From an uncultured Sphingomonas sp. (GTDB taxonomy: Bacteria > Pseudomonadota > Alphaproteobacteria > Sphingomonadales > Sphingomonadaceae), in contig CAJYJW010000220.1 in assembly GCA_913775025.1 (NCBI GenBank), positions 1 to 42,152 on the forward strand: a DNA stretch of 42,152 bases, in the 5' to 3' direction. The notes below the pieces were generated by a model. It worked only from the letters and a program-made list of their open reading frames with translations, ran no database searches and was not told the origin of the DNA. Of the stretch, positions 1-8,575 are shown piece by piece; position 1 is the first letter of the stretch, and the number at the start of each line of letters is the position of its first letter. The translations under genes were made by a program, and so were the position numbers.

Positions 1-1689
1 AGCCATCTCGACATGGCGCTTTCCGCCGGCAGCTTCGGCACGACCTTCGCGGGCGCTGGAGTGAACCTGCCGGTCTCGGACACGATCGCGGTGCGGGCAG
101 ATGCCAGCTACCAGCGATCCGACAGCCTGTACGACGTCGACAATAACGACACCTTCTCCGCTGGCCTGACGGCGAGCGCGCTGTGGAAGCCGAGCGAAGA
201 GCTGTCGCTGCTCGTCGCGGTCGATCATTTCGAGGATCGCTACGAGGCGACCTATCAGGGCCTGCCGCTGATCCCCGCCGCCTTCGCGCTACGGCCGAGC
301 GACGCGGTGCGGTCCGCCGGCGGCCTCGTCGCCGATCGCGCGCTCAGGCGGCGCAACTACAACCCGCGCGGGGCCTATTCCGGCGCGAACGAGACGACGC
401 TGCGCTCCCGGCTCGACTGGAAGGCGGGCGGCGGCTGGAGCATCGCGCTTGACCTGACCGGCTACACCGCCGATCGCGCCTTCCTGCTGGCGGACAGCCA
501 GACGTTCGTAAGCCCCACCGCCGCCTTTCCGAACGGCAGCTTCCGCCAGAGCTATCAGGATTTCCGCCACGACCACCAGTTCTGGAACGCGCGTGCCCTG
601 ATCGCCAACGACGGCCGCATCGCTGGCTTGCGCAATCGCTTCAGCCTCGGGGTGGAATATAACGATACCGACTTCACCAGCCTGCGCCAGCAGGCGCCGG
701 TGAACGCACTGCCGGCGGTGGACGTGCGCGATCCCGCCAGCATCCCGCTGCCGACATCACGGACGATCTTCACCACCACCAACGTCACCTTCGAATCCAA
801 GCTGCGGCAGACCTCGGTGTTCGCGGAGGATGCGCTCAACCTCACGCCGCGCTGGCTGCTGGTGGGCGGCGCGCGCTACGATCACATCGCGCTGGACCGC
901 GCGACAATCCAGAACGTGACCGGCGCGGTCGATCGCAACGCGCCGACCTTCGATCCGGTCTCGTGGCGCGCAGGCACGACATGGGCGGCGACGGGCGGGC
1001 TCACGCTCTACGCGCAATATACCACGGCGGTGTCGCCGGTGTCGTCAATCCTGCTCGCTTCGATCGCGAACAGCCGCTTCCGCCTGACGAAAGGCCGCGC
1101 CGTGGAGGCGGGCATCAAGGCGAGCGGCTGGGGCGGCCGCCTGGCGCTCACCGCCGCCGCCTACCGCATCGTGCAGCGGGACATATTAACGCGCGATCCC
1201 ACCAACCCGGCGCTGTCCGTGCAGGGCGGCCGTCAGTCCTCGCGGGGGGTGGAGCTGTCGGCGGTGCTCACGCCGGTGCCGTCGCTGCGATTGTCCGGCG
1301 GCGTGTCCTATACCGATGCGCGCTACGACGAGCTGGCGGAACTTGTGGGCGGCGTTCGGATCGATCGCAGCGGCACCCGGCCGATCAACATCCCGGCGAC
1401 CACCCTCAACGCCTCGGCGCTATGGACGGTCGCCGATCGGGTGACGCTCGGCGGCTTCGTGCGCCAGGCGGGCGGTTTCTACACCGATACCGCCAACAGC
1501 ATCCATGTGGCCGGGCACGTCACGGTGGATGCCAGCCTGTCGCTCCCGGTGGCGGAACGGGTGACGTTCACGCTGCGCGGGCGCAACCTGACCAACGCCT
1601 TCTACGGCGAATATTCGGGATACCCCGCCACAAACGTCTATATCGGCGCGCCGCGATCGTTCGAGGCGGCGCTGGCGGCGCGCTTCTGA
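1..1689 (+). CDS. TonB-dependent receptor, C-terminal part (5' end outside window)
   Basis: Open frame from the window edge; repeated beta-barrel strands (LRLSGGVSYTDARYDEL, RVTLGGFVRQAGGFYTD) and typical C-terminus FTLRGRNLTNAFYGEYSGYPATNVYIGAPRSFEAALAARF ending in F. Confidence 0.93.
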   Translation, partial: SHLDMALSAGSFGTTFAGAGVNLPVSDTIAVRADASYQRSDSLYDVDNNDTFSAGLTASALWKPSEELSLLVAVDHFEDRYEATYQGLPLIPAAFALRPSDAVRSAGGLVADRALRRRNYNPRGAYSGANETTLRSRLDWKAGGGWSIALDLTGYTADRAFLLADSQTFVSPTAAFPNGSFRQSYQDFRHDHQFWNARALIANDGRIAGLRNRFSLGVEYNDTDFTSLRQQAPVNALPAVDVRDPASIPLPTSRTIFTTTNVTFESKLRQTSVFAEDALNLTPRWLLVGGARYDHIALDRATIQNVTGAVDRNAPTFDPVSWRAGTTWAATGGLTLYAQYTTAVSPVSSILLASIANSRFRLTKGRAVEAGIKASGWGGRLALTAAAYRIVQRDILTRDPTNPALSVQGGRQSSRGVELSAVLTPVPSLRLSGGVSYTDARYDELAELVGGVRIDRSGTRPINIPATTLNASALWTVADRVTLGGFVRQAGGFYTDTANSIHVAGHVTVDASLSLPVAERVTFTLRGRNLTNAFYGEYSGYPATNVYIGAPRSFEAALAARF

Positions 1690-2777
1690 TGCGGCGGGGG
1701 CCGGGCGTGCGCGTCCTGATGCGACGGCTGCATCTATGGCTCGGGTTGGGGCTGGGCCTGCTGTTCGCCCTGCTGGGGCTGACCGGATCGGCGCTGGTGT
1801 TCTACACCGGGCTGGACGAGGCGTTGCACCCCGCCATCCGCACAGCAGGCTCTGCGCCCGGCCTGACCTCAACGGTGTGGGACAGGGCGCTGGCAACCGG
1901 CCGCGCCCGCTTCCCCAAGGCCGGAGGCAAATGGACCTTTGAGGTGACAGGCGAAGGCGGCCCCATCCCTGCCCGCTATTATCCGGCACCGGCCCGCCAC
2001 GGCATGCGGGAGATGGTCTGGTTTTCCCCCGACGGTGCCCGCATCCTGCGCGTGAAGCCGTGGGGCGGCTATCTGATGAGCTGGCTGTATCAGCTTCACA
2101 TGCAGCTGCTGGTGGGCGATGTCGGCCACCAGATCGTCGGCTGGTCCGGCGTCGCGATGCTAGTGCTACTGGCGACCGGTCTGATCGCCTGGTGGCCGCG
2201 CGGCCGCTGGCGGAAAGCGCTGGCGTTCAAGCGGAACGCCGTCGCGATCCGCCGCCTGCACGATCTGCACAAGCTGTTCGGCCTGTGGAGCATCGCCCTG
2301 CTGATGATCCTGGTGGCGACGGGCGTGCTGCTCGCCTTGCCGAACGTTGCGCAAGGCCTGCTCGCCCCCACGCCGGTCCCCGCGCCACGCTCGGCGGCGG
2401 GGCCACGGGACATCACGATCGCGCGGGCTTTGTCGGTGGCGCAGGCGGCCTTGCCCGATGGCCGCGTCACCTTCTTCGATGTGCCGGCCACGGGGGACGC
2501 GCCGCTCAGGATGCGGCTTCAGGTGCCCGGCGATCCGCATGGGCGCTTCCCCGGCAGCTATGTCTTCGTCGATCGCCATTCGGGCCGTGTACTGGCGGTG
2601 CACGATATACGGCGCGGCAATCGCGGCACCGCCATCACCGCATGGGTCCGCACCCTGCACGACGGATCGGTCGGCGGGCTGGCGACGCGCGTGCTGGCCG
2701 TTTTGCTGGGATTCGTGCCCGCGATCCTGTTCGCGACCGGAGTTCTGCGCTGGATGCGCCGGCGTAGGGTGGCGTGA
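1689..2777 (+). CDS. PepSY-associated TM helix (iron-regulated membrane) protein
   Basis: TGATG overlap with the TBDR stop; N-terminal LHLWLGLGLGLLFALLGLTGSALVFYTGLDEALHP, several TM segments, PepSY-like GRVLAVHDIRRGNRG near the C-terminus. Confidence 0.9.
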   Translation: MRRGPGVRVLMRRLHLWLGLGLGLLFALLGLTGSALVFYTGLDEALHPAIRTAGSAPGLTSTVWDRALATGRARFPKAGGKWTFEVTGEGGPIPARYYPAPARHGMREMVWFSPDGARILRVKPWGGYLMSWLYQLHMQLLVGDVGHQIVGWSGVAMLVLLATGLIAWWPRGRWRKALAFKRNAVAIRRLHDLHKLFGLWSIALLMILVATGVLLALPNVAQGLLAPTPVPAPRSAAGPRDITIARALSVAQAALPDGRVTFFDVPATGDAPLRMRLQVPGDPHGRFPGSYVFVDRHSGRVLAVHDIRRGNRGTAITAWVRTLHDGSVGGLATRVLAVLLGFVPAILFATGVLRWMRRRRVA

Positions 2778-2944
2778 TCGACCAGGCCGACGTTTCGCCC
2801 GCTTCCGTACCGCAACGGCGGCCCTGCACCATCGGTTGAGGCCACAGGTCGACAGGGCAGCGTGCTTCTTCGTCGCGCCTGCCCGCTGAACCACCATCCG
2901 GCTCGCTCGTTCGACACGGCGACCAACGACAGCAAGGACATGTC

Positions 2945-3514
2945 ATGACGCTCGAAGGCAAGAAGATCGCAATCCTGATCGCCCCGCGCGGCACCGAGGA
3001 GCCGGAGTTCAGCAAGCCCAAGGCGGCAGTCGAGGAGGCTGGCGGCAGCGTGACGGTGATCGGGCTGGAGGCCGGCACCGCCGAGACGGTGAACAACGAT
3101 CTCGATCCCGGCGAAAAATTCACCGTCGACAAGGCGATTGGCGATGTTTCGGCGTCCGACTATGATGCGCTGATCATCCCCGGCGGCAGCGTCGGGGCGG
3201 ACAAGCTGCGAGGATCGAAGCAGGTCGTCGCCTTCGTCCATGATTTCTTCGCGCAGGAAAAGCCGGTCGCCGCCATCTGCCACGCGCCCTGGACGTTGAT
3301 CGAGGCGGACGTGGTGAAAGGCCGGACGCTCACTTCGTTCAAGACGGTGCAGACCGATATCCGCAACGCGGGCGGCACCTGGGTGGATCAGGAGGTCGTC
3401 GTCGACAAGGGCCTTGTCACCAGCCGCGATCCGGACGACCTGCCTGCCTTCTGCGCGAAGATCGTCGAGGAGTTCGGAGAGGGCAAGCACGCCGAGCAGG
3501 CCAAAAGCGCCTGA
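2945..3514 (+). CDS. PfpI/DJ-1 family type 1 glutamine amidotransferase-like protein
   Basis: 189 aa; MTLEGKKIAILIAPRGTEEPEF, DALIIPGGSVGADKLR and nucleophile elbow AAICHAPWTLIEADVVKGRTLTSF. Confidence 0.92.
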   Translation: MTLEGKKIAILIAPRGTEEPEFSKPKAAVEEAGGSVTVIGLEAGTAETVNNDLDPGEKFTVDKAIGDVSASDYDALIIPGGSVGADKLRGSKQVVAFVHDFFAQEKPVAAICHAPWTLIEADVVKGRTLTSFKTVQTDIRNAGGTWVDQEVVVDKGLVTSRDPDDLPAFCAKIVEEFGEGKHAEQAKSA

Positions 3515-3521
3515 GACGGTC

Positions 3522-3550
3522 GGGGCCGAGCGCGTTGCCGCGCCGGCCCC
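3522..3550. terminator. GC-rich hairpin between convergent genes
   Basis: GGGGCCG-a-GCGCG-ttgc-CGCGC-CGGCCCC, a 12-bp stem with one bulge, between the stops of the PfpI gene (+) and the PIG-L gene (-). Confidence 0.6.
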
Positions 3551-3560
3551 TCACCTTCCT

Positions 3561-4247
3561 TCAGACGCGATGGAGCCGTTCGCTATCCGCCGCGTCGAGT
3601 GCGGCCGACAGCGCCGCCCGCGAGCCGAACTGGAAGCCGATCTGCGAGGCATAGCATTCGCACATTTCCGCTTTGTCGGCCCGATCTTCTTCGCTCAGCA
3701 CATGGCGGCGAACCGGTTGCGCCACCGGGCGTCGATCCACCCGCGCGACGTAGGGCCAATCCTCCCACAGCAGCACGTCCGGTTTGGCCGCAAGCAGGGC
3801 GTCGCGCACCAGCCAATGATCGACATGATCGCCGATCGCCAGCGGCCCCAGCACAACATCGGCCGCGCTATCCTCCAACGCGTCGCGGAGGGCGGCGGCG
3901 AGCGCGGGCAGGATGCCATCCCCGGCATGGCGGCCGGCGAACAGAGCCGGTGCGCTGTCATACCCACGATGCGGCGCTTCCGGCAGCGGCAGGTGGATCG
4001 CCCGCGCGCCGATCACCGCGCAGGCGGCATCATCCTCCGCCCGGCGCAGCGCCATATAATCCACCTCCGGCCCGAGCCCCTTGTCCAGCTGGCAGGCGAG
4101 CGCGAAACCTGCCGGGTCGGGCATGGTGGCCGTGAAGCAGGTCACGATCGTCACCCGCCCGCCGCCGCGCGCATGGGCCGCCAGCATCCCGCCGATCGAG
4201 AAAGCCGCGTCGTCCAGATGGGGGGATACGGCGAGGATGTGGCTCAC
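3561..4247 (-). CDS. PIG-L/LmbE family deacetylase
   Basis: GTG start overlapping the GT4 stop (GTGA); VSHILAVSPHLDDAAFSIGGMLAAHARGGG and GDHVDHWLVRDALL match the PIG-L Zn-binding motifs. Confidence 0.9.
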   Translation of the reverse strand: MSHILAVSPHLDDAAFSIGGMLAAHARGGGRVTIVTCFTATMPDPAGFALACQLDKGLGPEVDYMALRRAEDDAACAVIGARAIHLPLPEAPHRGYDSAPALFAGRHAGDGILPALAAALRDALEDSAADVVLGPLAIGDHVDHWLVRDALLAAKPDVLLWEDWPYVARVDRRPVAQPVRRHVLSEEDRADKAEMCECYASQIGFQFGSRAALSAALDAADSERLHRV

Positions 4248-5452
4248 AGCAGATGCGGCTCGGCCCGGAAGCGGCATGGCGCGATCGGGATATGCGGATC
4301 GATCCCGGTTGCGGGCGCAGTGTCGCGGATCGCCTCGTAGATGCCCATGATCTGTGCGCCCACCGCATGCCAGCTATAGACGCGACGGCATTCCTCCAGC
4401 GCCGCCGCCGCCAGCCGATCGCGTAATGCCGCATCGGTGACGAGGCGGGTGAGCGCGGCGGCCTGCGCGGGAATGTCGCCCGCCTCCACCAGCAGACCGT
4501 TCTCGCCGTCGCGAATGCAATCCACCACGCCGACCGAGCGGCAGGAGAGGACCGCATGGCGGCAGGCCATCGCCTCCAGGATCGTGTTCGAAAAGCCTTC
4601 GGCATAGGTGGGGGAGACGAACACGTCGTGCTCGCGATACAATTCCGGCACGCGATCATAATCGGCATAGCCGGTGAAGGTCACGCGATCGCCCAGCCCC
4701 AGTTCGGCGCAAAGGGCCTGGGCGGGGCGGAAATCCGGGCCGATGCCGGAAACGGTGCAGCGCCAGTCCCCTTCGACGGCGGGCAAGGCGTGCAGCATGT
4801 CCAGCACGCCTTTTCGCCGATCGACGCGGCCGTGGTAGAACAGCCGCACCGGCCCGCCGGCATGACCCGCGCCGGGGACGAACCGTTCCGTATCCACGGC
4901 ACCCGGCACGATCGTGAACCGGTCCATCGGCGTGCCGAGGCGATCATGTACCTCGCCCGCGAAGCTCGTGCCGCCGATCAGCAGCGCGCCGGCATTGTCC
5001 AGCACACGCTCCATCGCGATGCGGTGCGTGTCGCAGCAGGAGCCGACCCAATGCCCGTCGCCGCCCTGAATCGAGACGACGCACGGCACCCCCAGCCGCT
5101 GCGCCGCCAGCAGGGTCGCCCAGCCGGTGGGGTAGCCATATTGAGCGTGCAGCACATCGAAGGGCGCGCGGGCATGTTCAGCCTCGATGGTAGCGATCAT
5201 CGCCGCCACGTCCGCCTCGAAATCGCCGCCGGCCTGCTCGCCCAGCGCCTCCAGTCCGATCACGCGTACGCCCGGCACCGGCGGGGGCGGGCCGCCGCCA
5301 TAAACCTTGGCGCGTTCGGGATCGCCGTAATATTGGCTCACCATCGTCACGTCATGCCCGCCCGCGACGAGCTGGCGCAGCAGGTTGATCGCATAGATCG
5401 ACATGCCGGAGATCGCGGGAAAGAAGCGGCGCGAAACGAAGCAGATCCTCAT
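4244..5452 (-). CDS. Glycosyltransferase family 4 protein
   Basis: MRICFVSRRFFPAISGMSIYAINLLRQLVAGGHDVTMVSQ; C-terminal domain LFYHGRVDRRKGVLDML and VSPTYAEGFSNTILEAMACRHAVL (EX7E motif). ATG overlaps the preceding stop (ATGA). Confidence 0.93.
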   Translation of the reverse strand: MRICFVSRRFFPAISGMSIYAINLLRQLVAGGHDVTMVSQYYGDPERAKVYGGGPPPPVPGVRVIGLEALGEQAGGDFEADVAAMIATIEAEHARAPFDVLHAQYGYPTGWATLLAAQRLGVPCVVSIQGGDGHWVGSCCDTHRIAMERVLDNAGALLIGGTSFAGEVHDRLGTPMDRFTIVPGAVDTERFVPGAGHAGGPVRLFYHGRVDRRKGVLDMLHALPAVEGDWRCTVSGIGPDFRPAQALCAELGLGDRVTFTGYADYDRVPELYREHDVFVSPTYAEGFSNTILEAMACRHAVLSCRSVGVVDCIRDGENGLLVEAGDIPAQAAALTRLVTDAALRDRLAAAALEECRRVYSWHAVGAQIMGIYEAIRDTAPATGIDPHIPIAPCRFRAEPHLL

Positions 5453-6279
5453 GCGGCGATCCCCCGCAGATAGGCGATGGCTTCCGGTATGGCGGCATGG
5501 GCGCGCGGGCTTTCCCGCGACAGTTCGACGCAGACGAGGCGGGAGAAGCCGATGGCGTTCAGCGCGGCCAGCACGGCGGGCACGTCCATGTCGCCCTGCC
5601 CGAATGGCAGATGGGTGTGATCGCCACGGCGCATGTCCTCCACCGCGACGGTGCCGATCCGCGCGGCATAGGCGCGGATCGCCTCGGCGGGGTCGATATC
5701 CTGGGTGACGAGGCAGTGGCCCGTATCCAGCGCCAGCCGCAGCCTGGGATGGCGGCGGGCGAGCGCGGCATAATCGGCAACCGTCTCGATCAGCATCCCC
5801 GGCTCCGGTTCGAAGCTGGCGTCCACGCCGCATGCTTCGGCATGGTCGAGGACGCGGGCCAGCCCCTCGTTCAGCCAGCGCAGCGCAGTGGCACGATCGA
5901 CCCCCGGCCTGGGCACGCCCGCCCAGAAGGAGATCGTTTCGCTCCCCAGCCGCCGCGCGACATCGAGCGCGCGACACAGGAAGGCGACACGGCGGGCGCG
6001 GGCCTCGCCATCGGGGTTGATGAGGGTCGGCTCATGCTTTTCACGCGGATCGAGCAGATAGCGCGCGCCCGTCTCGATCACGCTGGCGAGGCCCAGCCGG
6101 TCGAGCAGCGTAGCGACGCGATCCGCCTCGCGCTCCCAATCGTCGGCGAACGGATCGAGGTGATGATGGTCGAGCGTCAGCGCCACGCCATCATAGCCCG
6201 CGTCCGCGATCAGATGCAGCGCATCGTCCAGCCGGTGGTTGGCCGCGCCGTTGGTGTTGTAGGCGTAGCGCAATGTCAC
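5449..6279 (-). CDS. Sugar phosphate isomerase/epimerase family (TIM-barrel) protein
   Basis: 276 aa; AYDGVALTLDHHH-type beta-1, ASFEPEPGMLIETVADY, RLALDTGHCLVTQDIDP, GTVAVEDMRRGDHTHLPFGQGDMDVPAVLAAL. ATGA overlap with the YcaO stop. Confidence 0.88.
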   Translation of the reverse strand: MTLRYAYNTNGAANHRLDDALHLIADAGYDGVALTLDHHHLDPFADDWEREADRVATLLDRLGLASVIETGARYLLDPREKHEPTLINPDGEARARRVAFLCRALDVARRLGSETISFWAGVPRPGVDRATALRWLNEGLARVLDHAEACGVDASFEPEPGMLIETVADYAALARRHPRLRLALDTGHCLVTQDIDPAEAIRAYAARIGTVAVEDMRRGDHTHLPFGQGDMDVPAVLAALNAIGFSRLVCVELSRESPRAHAAIPEAIAYLRGIAA

Positions 6280-7763
6280 GCGGGCATCCCGCCGACGTGA
6301 TGCGCCTCCGGCTCGCGGTAGAGCGGATAAAGCGGGCCGACCAGCCGATCCGCCGCCGCCGTGTCGAACAGCGGCTCGTTCAGCCGGGCGCTGTCTTCGG
6401 GCGTCAGCCGGATGCGGCGCAGCGAAGCGCCCTCCCCGTCGCCGAAGCGGATCAGGGGGGAGTTCATCGCCAGCAGCTTCTCGGTATTGCGCGCGCCGAT
6501 GCGATAGTAGCTCATCGTCTCCACCTCCATCCCCGGCACGATCACCTTGACGACGCTGACCGCGCGGTCGGCGGGCGACATGTCGACGTACAGGATGTCG
6601 AACCCCGCCGCCTCCACCGCCTCGCGCGCCACCGCCGCGCGGGCGTGGCCATCGGGCGCGGGGCGGCTGGGCAGCGCGTCGAAGCGGCGGGTGCCGCGTT
6701 CGGACAGCACGTTATCGGCCAGCCAGCCGCGCAGGGTCGCGGCATCGCGGCGCGTCCAGTCACGCATGGCGTCAAAGGCGCGGCCGTCGCTCGATTTCGC
6801 CGCCCCGCCCGCCTGGGCGAGGAAGCGCGCGACATAGCCTTCGGGCGCGACCTGCGCGACGAGATCGGCCGGGCCGTGGGCGAAGGCCTTGCGCGCGCGG
6901 CTGGCGGCGAATTCGGTGAGGCACTTGTCGAGCGCGGCGGCGCGATCCGAATGGCACGCCTCGCCGCAGGCCGTCACCATGATCGGCGTGGCGGGCGCGG
7001 CGGCTTCATCCACGCCGACGCAATAGAGGTTGGGCAGGCCATATTGATCGGTCGCAAACTTGGGGATCGCGCGGATGCCGGCGGCGTCGAACCGATCGAG
7101 GATCGCGCGCGTGGAGGCCGGCAGATCGTTGCCGAGATCGAGAGTGACGCCGCGATCGAGCGCGCGGAACAGCAGGCCGTTGCCGTCGCGTTGCAAAATC
7201 TCGCACAGGCCATGGCCGATCGCCCAGTCGAGATCCGGCCCCGCCCCCATGCCGTTCGAGATGATCGTCGTGAACGGCTTGTAGCCGGGCGTCAGCTCCT
7301 TGGCGGAATAGGCCGCAAGATCGATCGGCACGAGCACGGTGGAGCCGTCCGCCCAGCGCCGCGCCTCCACCCATTCCAGTACCGTATCGCGCCCGACCGG
7401 CGATCCGGCGGGCAGGCAGAGCGTGAGCGGATCGGCGACCGAGCGGGCGCCCAACGTGCGGGCAAGCTCGGCATAGCTGCCGCGCGTCTTGGCGCGCGCG
7501 CCCAGCGTCAGCGTCGGCCACACCATCTCGGCGATCTCGCCCAGGCCGCCCAGCACCGCCGCCTCGTCCGTCGCGCCATAGCCGACGCCGTAGGGCATGA
7601 TGCCGGCAAGCGCCTCGTCCTCCGGGAACAGCGCCACAACCCACACCGGCAGGCCGAGACGGTCGAGCGGGTGTATCGGGAACGCCACCACGTCGCCCTT
7701 GGGGAAGGCATCGAGGTAGGCGTGGGCAGCCGCCCCCAGCCCTTGCGGCAGGCCGGACCTCAC
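6276..7763 (-). CDS. YcaO-like family protein
   Basis: GTG start overlapping the MBL stop. HPLDRLGLPVWVVALFPE, MPYGVGYGATDEAAVLGGLGEIAE, AIGHGLCEILQRDGNGLLFRA, TACGEACHSDRAAALDKCLTEFAASRARKAF and VVKVIVPGMEVETMSYYRIGARN occur in YcaO order. Confidence 0.88.
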   Translation of the reverse strand: MRSGLPQGLGAAAHAYLDAFPKGDVVAFPIHPLDRLGLPVWVVALFPEDEALAGIMPYGVGYGATDEAAVLGGLGEIAEMVWPTLTLGARAKTRGSYAELARTLGARSVADPLTLCLPAGSPVGRDTVLEWVEARRWADGSTVLVPIDLAAYSAKELTPGYKPFTTIISNGMGAGPDLDWAIGHGLCEILQRDGNGLLFRALDRGVTLDLGNDLPASTRAILDRFDAAGIRAIPKFATDQYGLPNLYCVGVDEAAAPATPIMVTACGEACHSDRAAALDKCLTEFAASRARKAFAHGPADLVAQVAPEGYVARFLAQAGGAAKSSDGRAFDAMRDWTRRDAATLRGWLADNVLSERGTRRFDALPSRPAPDGHARAAVAREAVEAAGFDILYVDMSPADRAVSVVKVIVPGMEVETMSYYRIGARNTEKLLAMNSPLIRFGDGEGASLRRIRLTPEDSARLNEPLFDTAAADRLVGPLYPLYREPEAHHVGGMPA

Positions 7764-8575
7764 AGCGCGATCCTCTTCACGCCGGGCGCGCGGGTGAGGC
7801 CCTCGTCCAGCGTGGCGAGCGCCACCGCACGGTTCACCTCGGGCGCATATTCGAAGGGGGTCAGCACCGCATCGAAATCGAGCGGGGCGATGACGTCGCG
7901 GTAACCGCGCAGTTCGGCGTGGGTCAGCGGAATATCCTTGTGAAAGGCCTTGTGGCTGGAAATGGCGTGACTGCGGCCGTCGGCATCCTGATCGACCTTG
8001 AACATGTCGCCGCAAAACAATCGCCGCCCGGGCGCGTCGTGCAGCACCGCCTGCCCCTCATAATGGCCGCCGACGTGGTGCAGCGTATAGCCGGGCGCGA
8101 GGTCGAGCGTGTCGTCGTAGGGCGCGGTGACGCGGAACGCCTTGGTCATGCTCAGGTCGTCGCGCTGGATCGCCACCACGGCGGGCTCGAATTCGCGCTG
8201 GAGCTGGAACAGCGCGCCATATCCATGCGCGTGGCTGGCCGCGAGAAACGATATGCCACCAAGCGCCGCGATCTTATCCAGCATCGCAACGGAGTAATAA
8301 GGTGCTGCCTCGAACGCGATATTGCCGCCGTCGCGCACGATCAGCCAGCCGGTGCCGGCAAGGCCCAGCGCGGGGCGCGTGGTGAATGCCCAGAGGCCGG
8401 GCGCTACTTCCCGTGCATCGCCCTCATGCGTCGCGGCGACCTCCGCCTCGGGCAGGAAGCGCCAGCCGTCTTCGGGCAAATCGTTGCGGACATCGGTGCA
8501 GACCGGGCAGTCCGGCGGCGCGAAATGGCGCTGCCAGAAACCGCAATTGGCGCAGGCGAACCATGTCAAAGGCAT
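7760..8575 (-). CDS. MBL-fold metallo-hydrolase with N-terminal CxxC-x(n)-CxxC (rubredoxin/zinc-ribbon-like) segment
   Basis: N-terminal FACANCGFWQRHFAPPDCPVC; MBL-like AASHAHGYGALFQLQ, HHVGGHYEGQAVLHDAPGRRLFCGDMFKV. Confidence 0.82.
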   Translation of the reverse strand: MPLTWFACANCGFWQRHFAPPDCPVCTDVRNDLPEDGWRFLPEAEVAATHEGDAREVAPGLWAFTTRPALGLAGTGWLIVRDGGNIAFEAAPYYSVAMLDKIAALGGISFLAASHAHGYGALFQLQREFEPAVVAIQRDDLSMTKAFRVTAPYDDTLDLAPGYTLHHVGGHYEGQAVLHDAPGRRLFCGDMFKVDQDADGRSHAISSHKAFHKDIPLTHAELRGYRDVIAPLDFDAVLTPFEYAPEVNRAVALATLDEGLTRAPGVKRIAL

